DNA of 64,000 nt. Origin: Pseudomonadota bacterium (GTDB lineage: Bacteria; Pseudomonadota; Alphaproteobacteria; Azospirillales; Azospirillaceae). Positions 1 to 11,375 of the stretch are shown in pieces. The stretch lies in NCBI GenBank assembly GCA_023423695.1, contig JAFAFA010000011.1, forward strand, positions 62,001 to 126,000. Reading direction: 5' to 3'. Each line of letters starts with the position of its first letter. Within the stretch, counting starts at the first letter, position 1. The notes below the pieces were generated by a model. That model made no database searches. It had not been told where the DNA came from and saw nothing but the letters and a program-made list of their open reading frames with translations. Position numbers and translations under genes: made by a program.

Positions 1-119
1 CGGAAGCCGCCAACACCCTGTCGCGCACCCTGTTCGTCGGTCTGGCGATGATCGAGACGATGGCGATCTACTGCCTCGTCGTGGCGCTGCTGCTGCTGTT
101 CGCCAACCCCTTCGCCTGA
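1..119 (+). CDS. atpE: F1Fo ATP synthase subunit c (N-ATPase type), 3' end only
   Basis: Only the last 38 codons are present; the reading frame starts at base 3 and stops at 117-119. The translation is the second transmembrane hairpin helix of a rotor-ring subunit c. It carries the ion-binding glutamate in the motif AMIETMAIYCLV and ends in FANPFA. The E-T-x-x-x-Y arrangement resembles the ion site of sodium-type and N-ATPase rings, but helix 1, which carries other ligands, lies outside the window, so the coupling ion cannot be decided. It is followed after 24 bases by atpF, alpha and gamma with no delta gene, which is the known distal order of N-ATPase operons (atpDCQRBEFAG). Confidence 0.9.
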   Translation, partial: EAANTLSRTLFVGLAMIETMAIYCLVVALLLLFANPFA

Positions 120-143
120 CCGCGGCAATTCCGGAGCCCCGTC

Positions 144-917
144 ATGCACATCGACGGTTGGACGATCCTTCTCCAGGCGGTCAATTTCCTGATCCTGGTC
201 TGGCTGCTGCGCCGCTTCCTCTACCGCCCGGTCCTGGCGGTGATCGCCGAGCGGCAGGCCGCCACCGAGCGCGTCCGCAACGAGGCCGAGGCCGCGCGCC
301 AAGCCGCCGAAGACGCACGCCGTGCGCTGGAGGACCAACGCGCAACCCTGCCGGCCGAACGCGACCGCCTGATCGCCGCTGCCCGCGCCGAGGCGGAGGC
401 CGAACGCGCCGCCCTGCTCGACCGGACGCGGGCCGAGGCCGACCGTGCGCTGGAAGAGGCGCGTGCCCGGCTGGCCGAGGAGCGGACGCAGGCGCTGGGC
501 GCCCTGCAACGCCACGCCGCCGATCTCGGCACCCAGCTGGCGACCCGCCTGCTGCGCGACGCCCCGGCACGCTCCCTGACCCGCCCCCTGCTGGAGGAGG
601 CCTGTGCGGCGGTGGAGGCGCTGCCCGCCGCCCAACGCCATGCCTTGGCGGATGGGATCGATCCGGTGCCGGTACGCCTTGCCACGGCCGGCGCGCTGCC
701 GGACGAGGACGCCGCCCATGCCCGCGACCGGCTGTCGGCGGCATTGGGCCGGCCGGTGGCGCTGGAGTTGACCGAGGATCCGTCGCTGATCGCCGGGGTG
801 GAGCTGCATTTCGCCCACAGCGTCGTCCGCCGCAGCTGGAAGCAGACGCTGGCCGAGGCGAGGGAGGAGATGACCCGTCATGACTCCGCAAGAACCGATG
901 CCGACGCCCTCGCTTGA
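144..917 (+). CDS. atpF: F1Fo ATP synthase subunit b with delta-like C-terminus (N-ATPase)
   Basis: The 257-residue protein is the stator stalk subunit, linking the membrane sector to F1. Residues 7-27 form the single membrane helix. Residues 35-135 are a long Ala/Glu/Arg-rich coiled coil typical of subunit b. The remaining 120 residues are extra compared with the usual 155-165 residues. They contain a segment around residues 195-220, including DPSLIAG at 212-218, that resembles the C-terminal part of the delta subunit (family motif DPSLIGG). No separate atpH is present, so this region probably supplies the delta contact to alpha. A CCGGAG Shine-Dalgarno-like sequence precedes the ATG. The gene overlaps atpA by 38 bases. 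Confidence 0.9.
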   Translation: MHIDGWTILLQAVNFLILVWLLRRFLYRPVLAVIAERQAATERVRNEAEAARQAAEDARRALEDQRATLPAERDRLIAAARAEAEAERAALLDRTRAEADRALEEARARLAEERTQALGALQRHAADLGTQLATRLLRDAPARSLTRPLLEEACAAVEALPAAQRHALADGIDPVPVRLATAGALPDEDAAHARDRLSAALGRPVALELTEDPSLIAGVELHFAHSVVRRSWKQTLAEAREEMTRHDSARTDADALA

Positions 918-2421
918 GGATGCGCTCGACGCCTGGATGCCGGGCGCGCTGCGCCGGCTGGACGGGCTGGAAACGGCTGCGCGACTGGAAACGGTCGGGC
1001 GGGTGGAGTCGGTCGGCGACGGCATCGCCCATGTCTCCGGCCTGCCCGACGTGCGGGTGGACGAGCTGCTGCTGTTCCCCGGCGGGGTCGTCGGACTCGC
1101 CATGGATCTGGATGACCGGATCGGCTGCGTCCTGCTGGGCGACGCCACAAAGGTGACTGCCGGGGGCACCGTCCACGGCACCGGCACGGTGCTGCGCGTG
1201 CCGGTCGGCGACAGGCTGATGGGACGGGTGGTCGATCCGCTCGGCAATCCGCTGGACGACGGTCCGCCCATCGAGGCCGACGGGTGGGAGCCGGTGGAGC
1301 GTCCCGCCCCGACCATCGCCGAGCGCGCGGCGGTGTCCGAACCGCTGCTGACCGGCACCGCGCTGATCGACGCCATGTTCCCGCTCGGCCGCGGCCAGCG
1401 CGAATTGCTGATCGGCGACCGCGCCACCGGCAAGACCGCCATCGCGGTTGACGCCATCCTGAACCAGACCGACGGCCAAACCGGGGGCGACGTGTTCTGC
1501 GTCTATGTCGCCGTCGGCCAGAAGGCGTCCGGCGTGCGCGCGGCCATCGAGGCGGTGCGCCAGGGCGGCGCCGCAGCGCGCACCCTGTTCGTCATCGCCG
1601 CCGCCGATTCCGCCCCCGGCCTGCAATGGCTGGCGCCCTATGCCGGCTTCACCATGGCCGAGCATTTCCGCGACAGCGGCCGGCACGCCCTGGTGATCGT
1701 CGACGACCTGACCAAGCATGCGGCGGTTCACCGCCAATTGTCGCTCCTGCTGCGCCGTCCGCCGGGGCGGGAAGCCTATCCGGGCGACGTCTTCTACCTG
1801 CACAGCCGCCTGTTGGAACGGGCGGCCAAGCTGACGCCCGCCAGGGGCGGCGGCTCGCTGACCGCGCTGCCCATTGCCGAGACGCAGGGCGGCAACCTGT
1901 CGGCCTATATCCCGACCAACCTGATCTCCATCACCGACGGGCAGGTCTGCCTCGATGCCAAGCTGTTTTACGAGGGGCAGAAGCCGGCGGTGGACATCGG
2001 CCGCAGCGTGTCGCGCGTCGGCGGCAAGGCCCAGCCGCCGGCCCTGCGCGCGCTGGCCGAACCCTTGCGGCTCGACTACGCCCAGTTCTTGGAGCTGGAG
2101 GTCTTCACCCGCTTCGGCGGTCTGGTGGACGAGCGCACCCGCAAGGCGGTGGAGCATGGCCGGCGCATGCGGGCCCTGCTGGCGCAACGGCACCTGTCGC
2201 CGCGCCCGCTGGCGGTCCAGGCGGCGCAGTTGCTGGCACTGGCCGACGGCACGCTGGACGGACTGCCGCTGGAGACGATCCCGCGTTTTCAGGCGGCACT
2301 GGCGGGTCTGGTCGCCGCCCGCCCGCCACGGATCGGCGAGAGGCTGGACGACGCCACCAAAGCGGCGTTGCGCGACCTGATCGCGCAAGCGGCGACGGGC
2401 CTCAACGGAGTGGCGCCATGA
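880..2421 (+). CDS. atpA: F1Fo ATP synthase subunit alpha (N-ATPase)
   Basis: The 513-residue protein is the non-catalytic nucleotide-binding subunit of F1. It has the beta-barrel domain (about residues 35-105), then the P-loop domain with Walker A GDRATGKT at 179-186, a conserved VYVAVGQKASGV segment, and the helical C-terminal domain. Length is typical for the family. The start at 880 lies inside the 3' end of atpF and is preceded by GGAGGAG. The stop overlaps the atpG start (ATGA), so translation is coupled. Its place between atpF and atpG, with no atpH, marks the accessory N-ATPase and not the housekeeping atpHAGDC operon. Confidence 0.95.
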   Translation: MTPQEPMPTPSLEDALDAWMPGALRRLDGLETAARLETVGRVESVGDGIAHVSGLPDVRVDELLLFPGGVVGLAMDLDDRIGCVLLGDATKVTAGGTVHGTGTVLRVPVGDRLMGRVVDPLGNPLDDGPPIEADGWEPVERPAPTIAERAAVSEPLLTGTALIDAMFPLGRGQRELLIGDRATGKTAIAVDAILNQTDGQTGGDVFCVYVAVGQKASGVRAAIEAVRQGGAAARTLFVIAAADSAPGLQWLAPYAGFTMAEHFRDSGRHALVIVDDLTKHAAVHRQLSLLLRRPPGREAYPGDVFYLHSRLLERAAKLTPARGGGSLTALPIAETQGGNLSAYIPTNLISITDGQVCLDAKLFYEGQKPAVDIGRSVSRVGGKAQPPALRALAEPLRLDYAQFLELEVFTRFGGLVDERTRKAVEHGRRMRALLAQRHLSPRPLAVQAAQLLALADGTLDGLPLETIPRFQAALAGLVAARPPRIGERLDDATKAALRDLIAQAATGLNGVAP

Positions 2422-3257
2422 CCGAACGGCTGGCGGAAGTCGAGGCGCGCCGCGCCAGCGTGCAGGATCTGGAATCGGTGACCGATGTCATGCGCTCGCT
2501 CGCCGCCATGCGGCTGCAGCAGGCGCTCGCCACGCTGGCCGGCACCCGCGCCTATGCCGAGGTGATCGCCGGGGCGCTTGCCCAGGCCGCCGCCTTGCTG
2601 GACGACGCGCCGCCGCACTGGCCCGTCAACGGGCACGGCCATTGCGCGTGGGTGCTGTTCGCGCCGGAACACGGCTTCGTCGGCGCCTTCGCCGAAAAGC
2701 TGGTCGATGCGGCGCTGGCGGCACCGCCGGGTTGCGCATTGTGGGTGGCGGGCTCGCGCGGCGCCGCCCTGCTGGAGGAGCGCGGACGCCCGCCGGCCTG
2801 GAGCACCGCGATGGCGACCAACACCGACGCGGTCACCGCCACCGCCCGGCGCATCGCCGAGGCGCTCTACCACGCGGCGGCGGACGGGCGACTGGGCCGG
2901 GTGGAACTGCTCTACGGCCGGACCGACGCGGGCGCGCCACCGGAACTGGTGCGCCGCCCCCTGCTGCCGCTCGGCCTGCCGCACAATGGCGTCCGGACAG
3001 TGCCGCCGCTGATCAACATGCCGCCGCGCGACCTAATCGCCCGGCTGGTAGACGAATATGTCTTCGCCCTGCTGGCCGACGCCGCGATGGAAAGCTTCGC
3101 CGCCGAGAATGCCGCGCGCCTCACCACCATGATGACCGCCCGCCACAACATCGAAACCACGCTGGACGAACTGACCGCCACGGTGCGCCACCTGCGCCAG
3201 GAACAGGTCACGAATGAGCTGATCGAACTGGTGTCAGGGGCCGAGGCGATGGGGTGA
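2418..3257 (+). CDS. atpG: F1Fo ATP synthase subunit gamma (N-ATPase)
   Basis: The 279-residue protein is the central rotor shaft of F1. The N-terminal helix (DLESVTDVMRSLAAMR) and the C-terminal helix (about residues 235-275, with AARLTTMMTARHNIE and a Q-x-x-x-x-ELIELVSGAEA end) are the conserved antiparallel coiled coil of gamma subunits. The central domain is weakly conserved, as usual for the N-ATPase branch. The start overlaps the atpA stop by four bases. It is the last gene of the operon. Its 3' end overlaps the convergent xdhC by 50 bases, leaving no room for an intergenic terminator. Confidence 0.93.
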   Translation: MTERLAEVEARRASVQDLESVTDVMRSLAAMRLQQALATLAGTRAYAEVIAGALAQAAALLDDAPPHWPVNGHGHCAWVLFAPEHGFVGAFAEKLVDAALAAPPGCALWVAGSRGAALLEERGRPPAWSTAMATNTDAVTATARRIAEALYHAAADGRLGRVELLYGRTDAGAPPELVRRPLLPLGLPHNGVRTVPPLINMPPRDLIARLVDEYVFALLADAAMESFAAENAARLTTMMTARHNIETTLDELTATVRHLRQEQVTNELIELVSGAEAMG

Positions 3258-4061
3258 GGGGGTTCGCAAACGCCACCAGCAGTTCCGCCGCTGCCAGCGC
3301 CGCGATCACCTCCGGCCGCTTGTCGCCGGTCAGCGCCGCACCGATGGGGCAGGTCAGCCCCTCCAGCGATTGCACATCCCGCCCCCGCGCCCGGAACCAG
3401 CGCTCGAACTTCGCCCGCTTGGTCGCGGAACCGATCATGCCGACATAGGCGGCGTCACCCCGGCGCAGAGCGGCCTCGGCGATCTCGAAATCCAGCGCGT
3501 GGCTGTGGGTCAGCACCAGATAGCCCGCTCCCGCCGGTGCCGCCGCCAGCGGGTCGAGCGGGCTGTCGGTCAGGATGCGCTCCACGCCCGCTGGTATCCT
3601 CTCGGGAAACTCCTGCGCCCGGCCGTCGATCCACCGCAGGCGCAACGGCAGCGGCGCGAAGGCGGCCGCCATGGCCCGTCCGACATGGCCGGCCCCGAAC
3701 AGCAGCAGCGTCGGCCGAGCCTCTCGCGCCCGGTTCTCCCGTTCCTGCAACGCGGCAACGGTGCCGCCGTCGGCCCGCTCCAGCCGCAGCACGACATGCC
3801 CCCCGCAACATTGCCCGGTCGCCGGCCCCAGCGCGAGGTCGAGCGTCTCGGCGGTACGTCCGTCCTCCAGCATCCGCCGCGCGGTGGCGATGGCGGTCCA
3901 TTCCAGCCGCCCGCCGCCGACCGTGCCGACACAGGCCTCCCGCCCCACCAGCATTCCGGCCCCCTCCTCCCGCGGGGTGGAGCCGCGCGCCTCGGCGACG
4001 GTGACGAGGATTGCGGGAGCGCCCAGCGACAGCCAGTCGGAGAGGGTGGTGGAAAGGGGCG

Positions 4062-4065
<4 letters not shown>
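3208..4065 (-). CDS. xdhC: XdhC, xanthine dehydrogenase accessory protein
   Basis: The 285-residue protein binds molybdenum cofactor and helps insert the sulfurated cofactor into xanthine dehydrogenase. The N-terminal XdhC/CoxI domain shows the motif TVAEARGSTPREEGAGM and a GPATGQCCGG segment. The C-terminal Rossmann-like domain has LLFGAGHVGRAMA and YVGMIGSATKRAKFERW. The chosen ATG at 4065 overlaps the xdhB stop (ATGA); a longer open frame upstream lies antisense within xdhB reading frames and is not used. It is the third gene of xdhABC and runs into the end of atpG. Confidence 0.93.
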
Positions 4066-6432
<2,367 letters not shown>

Positions 6433-6440
<8 letters not shown>

Positions 6441-7905
6441 GTGCAAGCCTCCGGTCGCCGACCAGACGGGTGTCCGCCGCCGGGTCGCTGGTCTCGACAT
6501 ACAGCTTCATCAGCAAATTCGCAGCCACCATGGAGCGATAGCCCGCGCTGGCCCGCCAGTCGCTCAGCGGCGTGTAGTCGCCGGTCAGCGCGTCCATCGC
6601 CTGGGCCACGGTTTCCTCGGTCCAATGACGGCCGAGCAGCAACGCTTCCGCCGCGCCGGCTCGTTTGGGCGTGCCGGCCATGCCGCCGAAGGCGATGCGG
6701 ATGTCGGCGACTCGCCCCTCGCCGTCCAGCGTCAGGCGGAAGGCACCGCAGACGGCGGAGATGTCCTGGTCGAAGCGCTTGGCGATCTTGTAGGCACGGA
6801 AGCACTCGCCCGCAGCCGGTTTGGGCAGGATCACCGCTTCGACGAATTCGCCCTCGCGGCGGTCCTGCTTGCCGTATTCGAGGAAGAAATCCTCCAGCGG
6901 CAGTTCACGCGTCTCGCCGCCGCGCCGCAGCCGCAGGGCGGCGCCGCAGGCGATCAGCGCCGGCGGCGTGTCGCCGATGGGGGAGCCGTTGGCGATGTTG
7001 CCGCCGATGGTGCCCATGTTGCGCACCTGCTCCGCCCCGATGCGGCGGATCAGTTCGCCGAAATCGGGATAGAGCGCAGCGATCCGCTCCGCCGCGTCGC
7101 TGTAGGTGACGCCGGCGCCGATCACCAGCGCGTCGCCGCAGTCCTCGATCCGCCGCAGGTCGCGGACCCGGCCGGTGTAGATGACGGTCGCCAGCACGCG
7201 CTGGAACTTGGTCACCCACAGCCCGACATCGGTCGCCCCCGCCACGATGGTGGCGCCGGGATCGTCGAGCAGGAGCTGCGCCAGCTGCGGCACCGTGGCC
7301 GGCGCCAGGAAGCGGCGCCCACCGGCGCCGACGCTGAGGATCTCCTCGTCCCGCAGGGCCTTCAGCTTTTCCGCCATGGCGGCGCGGTCGGCGAAGCGGT
7401 CGGCCGTCCTGTCACCGATCTCGTACATGACATGGGCGGCGCGGACGATGGGTTCATAGCCGGTGCAGCGGCAGAGGTTACCCGCCAGCGCGTCGTCGAT
7501 CCGTTGCCCGTCCGGCCGGTCCTCGTTCAGGTACAGCGCCAGCAGCGACATGACGAAACCCGGCGTGCAGAATCCGCATTGCGAGCCGTGGCAATCGACC
7601 ATCGCCTGCTGCACCGGATGCAGTGTCCCATCCGGCCCCTTGAGATGCTCCACCGTCAGCAGCCGGCAGCCATCCAGCGTGGCGAGGAAGCGGATGCAGG
7701 CGTTCACCGCCTCGTAACGCAGCGTGTCGCCGTCCAGCCGCCCGACCACCACGGTGCAGGCGCCGCAATCGCCCTCCGCACAGCCTTCCTTGGTGCCGAC
7801 CCGCCGTTCCGACAGCCGCAGCCAGTCCAGCACCGTCAGGGTCGGATCGACCGCATCGATCTCCCGAAGCTCGTCGCCGAGATAGAAGCGGAGGCGCTGG
7901 CGCAT
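6433..7905 (-). CDS. xdhA: Xanthine dehydrogenase, iron-sulfur/FAD subunit
   Basis: The 490-residue small subunit carries two [2Fe-2S] clusters and FAD and passes electrons from the molybdenum subunit to NAD+. Residues 1-90 form the plant-type ferredoxin domain with GCAEGDCGACT. The second cluster domain follows with CGFCTPG and NLCRCTGY. From about residue 190 comes the FAD-binding domain with VGAGGRRFLAP, TIVAGATDVG and NMGTIGGNIANGSPIGD. It is the first gene of xdhABC. Substrate specificity is inferred from the XdhABC order. Confidence 0.94.
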
Positions 7906-8027
7906 GGCTGCTCCCGAGGAACTGGTGACGATGTGACGCAGTATTTCACCGACGTCGACTCTGTCACCAGATCGGCAGCGCGGGAAAGAGTTTCAAATGA
8001 TTTGCAAAGGAGACGCCGAAAGTCCCC
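7906..8027 (-). promoter_or_regulatory. Upstream region of xdhABC with a TTTGCAAA motif
   Basis: This 122-base gap between xdhA and the preceding gene is the only space for an xdh promoter. It holds an AT-rich patch at 7990-8010. Read on the minus strand it is TTTGCAAA, three bases, then TTTGAAA. The TTTGCAAA octamer (8001-8008) is rare in DNA of this composition and also occurs in the pccB-pccR operator region. Whether it is a binding site is unknown. I could not identify convincing -35 and -10 boxes. Confidence 0.35.
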
Positions 8028-8699
8028 TCAGGCACTCCCCTCCGGCGTCATCGTCGCCAATCCGCCTGCCGCCCGCACCGACGCCAGAGTCAGCGCATGC
8101 CAATAGAGGTCCAGCAGCGCCGCCGGCATGCCGCCCTGCTCATGGCCCTCCATCGGCAGGACGGCGGCGGCGTGGGCCAGCGCCGCGGTGGCGGCGTTCG
8201 GGCTGCGCGACACCGCGTCGCCCAGCAGCCCCAGCGTCTGGCCCAGCGCCGCGGCGTCGAACCGCAGAAGCGCCGGCGGAACGGTGATCTGCGCCTCTCC
8301 CCCGCGCAGCCGTCCGACGGCGATGTAGACATGCAGCAGGTCGGGCCGCTCCTCCGGCCGCAGCAGAGCGGCGACGATGCGGTTGCCGGTCAGCGGCCCG
8401 GTGCCGTCGAACTCGTACATCGTGGCGCGCTCGCCCTGGCGGGTGGCGGCGAGGCCGGCCAGCCGGGCGGTCAGCGGCTCCCCGGCACGGCGGGCGGCCT
8501 CGTCGAAGAGGGCGGGATGGCTGCCGCCCTCGCTCAGCACCACTAGCGGCGCGTCGGTCGCCGCGGCGGCGGCCAGCAGCCGGGCCAGAACGGCGAAGGG
8601 GTCGGTCCCCGCCCCCTCCGCCCCCTGCTCCACCCGGGCTTCCAGCAGGCCGGCGCCACGGCGCAGCATCGCCTCGGCAAAGCTGATGTCGTTATCCAT
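8028..8699 (-). CDS. Hypothetical protein, downstream of the bd oxidase genes
   Basis: The 223-residue soluble protein is rich in Ala, Leu and Gly. It has no signal peptide or membrane segment and no motif I recognise. A segment near residues 90-160 (TMYEFDGTGPLTGNRIV, then HVYIAVGRLRGG) could be a beta-rich core. It starts 59 bases after the cydB stop on the same strand, so it may be the third gene of that operon. Its end lies 122 bases before xdhA. No function is assigned. Confidence 0.7.
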   Translation of the reverse strand: MDNDISFAEAMLRRGAGLLEARVEQGAEGAGTDPFAVLARLLAAAAATDAPLVVLSEGGSHPALFDEAARRAGEPLTARLAGLAATRQGERATMYEFDGTGPLTGNRIVAALLRPEERPDLLHVYIAVGRLRGGEAQITVPPALLRFDAAALGQTLGLLGDAVSRSPNAATAALAHAAAVLPMEGHEQGGMPAALLDLYWHALTLASVRAAGGLATMTPEGSA

Positions 8700-8758
8700 G
8701 GCCGCAACCCTTTCACGTCTCTGTCCCGGCCCGTTTTAGGACGGGGTGCCTCCTCCGC

Positions 8759-9787
8759 TCAATGGTAACCGAAGCTGCCCGTCACCTTTCCACGGAACAC
8801 CCAGTAGGAATAGACGGTGTAGCCCAGGATCGACGGGATCAGGAACGCCATGCCGACCAGCAGGAAGACCTGTGTCTCCGGCGGGCTGGCGGCCTCCCAC
8901 ACGGTAACGCCGGGCGGGATCAGGTGCGGCCACAGGCTGATGGCGAGGCCGAGATAGGACAGGGCGAACAGCGCCATCGACAGCACGAAGGGCGCCACCT
9001 CCCGGCTGTTGTCGATGGCCCGCCACAGGGCGAAGGCCAGCACCGCAGTGACGATCGGCACCGGCGACAGGAAGATCATGTTCGGCATCGAGAACCAGCG
9101 CTCGGCGATCTGCGGCAGCAGGAAGGGCGTCCACAGGCTGACCGCCGCGACGCCGGCCAGCACCACCAGCATCAGCCCCCGCGCCATGCGATAGCACCAG
9201 TCCTGCAGCGGGCCGATGGTCCGCCAGATCAGCCACGTCGCCCCCAGCAGGGCATAGCCGGCCACCAGAATCGCCCCGCAGAACAGCGCGAAGGGGGAGA
9301 GCCAGTGCAGCATGCCGCCGGCGAACTGCCTCCCCTCCACCGGGATGCCCTGGATGAAGGAGCCCAGGATGACCCCCTGCGCGAAGGTCGCCAGCAGCGA
9401 TCCGAAGAAGAAGGAGCGGTTCCACCAGTGGCGCCCCGCCCGCGCCTTGAAGCGGAATTCGAACGCCACCCCGCGGAAGATCAGCGCGATCAGCATCACC
9501 ATCAGTGGAATGTACATCGCCGGCAGCACCACGGCATAGGCGATGGGAAATGCCGCGAACAGTCCCGCCCCGCCCAGGATCAACCAGGTCTCGTTGAAGT
9601 CCCAGACCGGCGCCACCGTGTTCATCATCGTGTCGCGGTCCTCCTCCGTCGGTGCGAACGGATAGAGGATGCCGATGCCGAGGTCGAAGCCGTCCATCAG
9701 CACATACATGAACACCGCGAAGCCGACGATCCCGACCCAGATCAAGGTCAGCAGACTTCCTTCCGCAATCTCCTGCATGGGGGTCAC
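8759..9787 (-). CDS. cydB: Cytochrome bd-type quinol oxidase subunit II
   Basis: The 342-residue membrane protein has about eight or nine hydrophobic helices. The N-terminal GFAVFMYVLMDGFDLGIGIL contains the family motif around the DGFD aspartate. FNETWLILGG and FRGVAFEFRFK are further hallmarks. With CydA it oxidises ubiquinol and reduces oxygen without pumping protons. The start overlaps the cydA stop (ATGA). Together with the short-loop CydA partner it fits the cyanide-insensitive CioAB branch. No small cydX-like gene is visible downstream. Confidence 0.95.
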   Translation of the reverse strand: MTPMQEIAEGSLLTLIWVGIVGFAVFMYVLMDGFDLGIGILYPFAPTEEDRDTMMNTVAPVWDFNETWLILGGAGLFAAFPIAYAVVLPAMYIPLMVMLIALIFRGVAFEFRFKARAGRHWWNRSFFFGSLLATFAQGVILGSFIQGIPVEGRQFAGGMLHWLSPFALFCGAILVAGYALLGATWLIWRTIGPLQDWCYRMARGLMLVVLAGVAAVSLWTPFLLPQIAERWFSMPNMIFLSPVPIVTAVLAFALWRAIDNSREVAPFVLSMALFALSYLGLAISLWPHLIPPGVTVWEAASPPETQVFLLVGMAFLIPSILGYTVYSYWVFRGKVTGSFGYH

Positions 9788-11181
9788 TCCGCTGGTTCGA
9801 TGGACTGGTCGGTGGCGGACAGCGGCCGTTTGGGCCGTTGCGCCTCCGGCGGCTGCTTGGCGTCATGCACATGCGTCGGGCCGATGCGCAGCAGGCGGAT
9901 CAGGTAATAGGTGCCGGCGCCGTAGATGATGGTGTAGGCGACGACGAAGGACAGCAGCGAGATCAGCGCCGCTTCCGTCGTCAGCGACGGCGTCACCGCA
10001 TCGGCGGTGCGCAGATGGCCCTGCACGACCCAGGGCTGGCGCCCGATCTCGGTGGTGAACCAGCCGGCCAGGATGGCGATGAAGCCGATCGGCATGCAGC
10101 CGACCAGCACGCGGAAGTACCAGTCGCTGTTGTACAGCCGGCCTCGGAAGCGCAGCACCAGATGCACCACCGCCACCGTCAGCATCAGGAAGCCGATAGC
10201 GACCATCAGGCGGAAGGTCCAGAAGATGATGCGCGGGTCGGGCCGCTCATCAACCGGGAACTGCTTCAGGCCGGGAACGCTGCCGTCGAAGTCATGGGTC
10301 AGGATCAGGCTGGACAGCGCCGGGATGCCGATCTCCCAATGGTTGGTTTCCTTCTCCACGTCGGGAATGCCGAACAGGATCAGCGGCGCGCGCGGGCCGC
10401 CCTCCCAATTGCCTTCCATCGCCGCGATCTTGGCCGGCTGGTGTTCCAGCGTGTTCAGGCCATGCTCGTCGCCCAGGAAGATCTGCAAGGGCGCCAGCAC
10501 GGTGATCAGCGCCAGCGCCATGCTCAGGCCCAGCTTCGCATGATCGAAATGGCGGCGCGTCAGCAGATAGAAGGCGCTGATGCCGGCGACCACGAAGCTG
10601 GTGGTCAGGAACATCGCCGTCACCATATGGGCGAGGCGATAGGGGAAGGACGGGTTGAACACCACCTGCCACCAGTCGGTGACGAAATAGCGGCCGTCCC
10701 GGATCTCGAAACCGGCCGGCGTGTGCATCCAGCTGTTGGCCGACAGGATCCAGAAGGTGGACAGCAGCGTGCCCAGCGCCACGAGGCAGGCGGCCATCAG
10801 GTGGATGCCGCGCGGCACCCGGTCCCGCCCGAACAGCAGGATGCCGAGGAAGGCGGCCTCCAGGAAGAAGGCGGTCACCACCTCGTACTGGATCAGCGGG
10901 CCCAGGACGTTGCCCACGGTATCGGACCAGCGGCTCCAGTTGGTGCCGAACTGATAGGACATGACGATGCCCGACACCACGCCCAGGCCGAAGGACAGCG
11001 CGAAGATCCGCGTCCAGAATTCCGACAGGCTGCGGTAGATGCCCTTGCCGGTGCCGACCCACAGCGCTTCCAGCAGCGCGATCCAGCAGGCAAGTCCCAC
11101 CGTGAAGCTGGGAAACAGGATGTGGAAGGAGATCGTGAACGCGAACTGAATTCGCGACAGGATCAATGGATCGAGGTCCAT
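9784..11181 (-). CDS. cydA: Cytochrome bd-type quinol oxidase subunit I (CioA-like)
   Basis: The 465-residue protein carries the haems and the quinol site. It opens with SRIQFAFTISFHILFPSFTVG, in which His20 is the likely haem ligand. It contains the GWFTTEIGRQPW signature and a short Q-loop region, typical of the CioA (cyanide-insensitive) subgroup. The ATG at 11181 is chosen because it places the first helix at the N-terminus; a longer open frame upstream adds unrelated residues. The 194 bases upstream contain a small hairpin at 11222-11238 (GCCGGG, 5-base loop, CCCGGC) but no promoter I can name. The stop overlaps cydB. Confidence 0.95.
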   Translation of the reverse strand: MDLDPLILSRIQFAFTISFHILFPSFTVGLACWIALLEALWVGTGKGIYRSLSEFWTRIFALSFGLGVVSGIVMSYQFGTNWSRWSDTVGNVLGPLIQYEVVTAFFLEAAFLGILLFGRDRVPRGIHLMAACLVALGTLLSTFWILSANSWMHTPAGFEIRDGRYFVTDWWQVVFNPSFPYRLAHMVTAMFLTTSFVVAGISAFYLLTRRHFDHAKLGLSMALALITVLAPLQIFLGDEHGLNTLEHQPAKIAAMEGNWEGGPRAPLILFGIPDVEKETNHWEIGIPALSSLILTHDFDGSVPGLKQFPVDERPDPRIIFWTFRLMVAIGFLMLTVAVVHLVLRFRGRLYNSDWYFRVLVGCMPIGFIAILAGWFTTEIGRQPWVVQGHLRTADAVTPSLTTEAALISLLSFVVAYTIIYGAGTYYLIRLLRIGPTHVHDAKQPPEAQRPKRPLSATDQSIEPAE

Positions 11182-11375
11182 GGCCGCCGCCTCTTTTGTT
11201 TGGGCGCGTGGAAAGCCGTACGCCGGGCGGAACCCGGCGCGGCTGTCGCAACACCCCCATGTAGGGTGAGCGATTGTGCCGGAAAGGGGACTAGTCTTTC
11301 GGGCTTGGACAGGACCACGGGAAGCGGTAGCGAGGATGCGCTTTGCTGCGCGCACTGCCCCTTTGGACGATTTGG

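Noticed and set aside
1..3257. Loss of atpH as a deletion
   Set aside because: N-ATPase operons lack atpH as a rule, so its absence between atpF and atpA is normal and not damage.
3208..3257. Overlap of atpG and xdhC ends as a frameshift or assembly error
   Set aside because: Both C-termini look complete; the last xdhC residues after the conserved domain are a plain tail, and short convergent overlaps are common.
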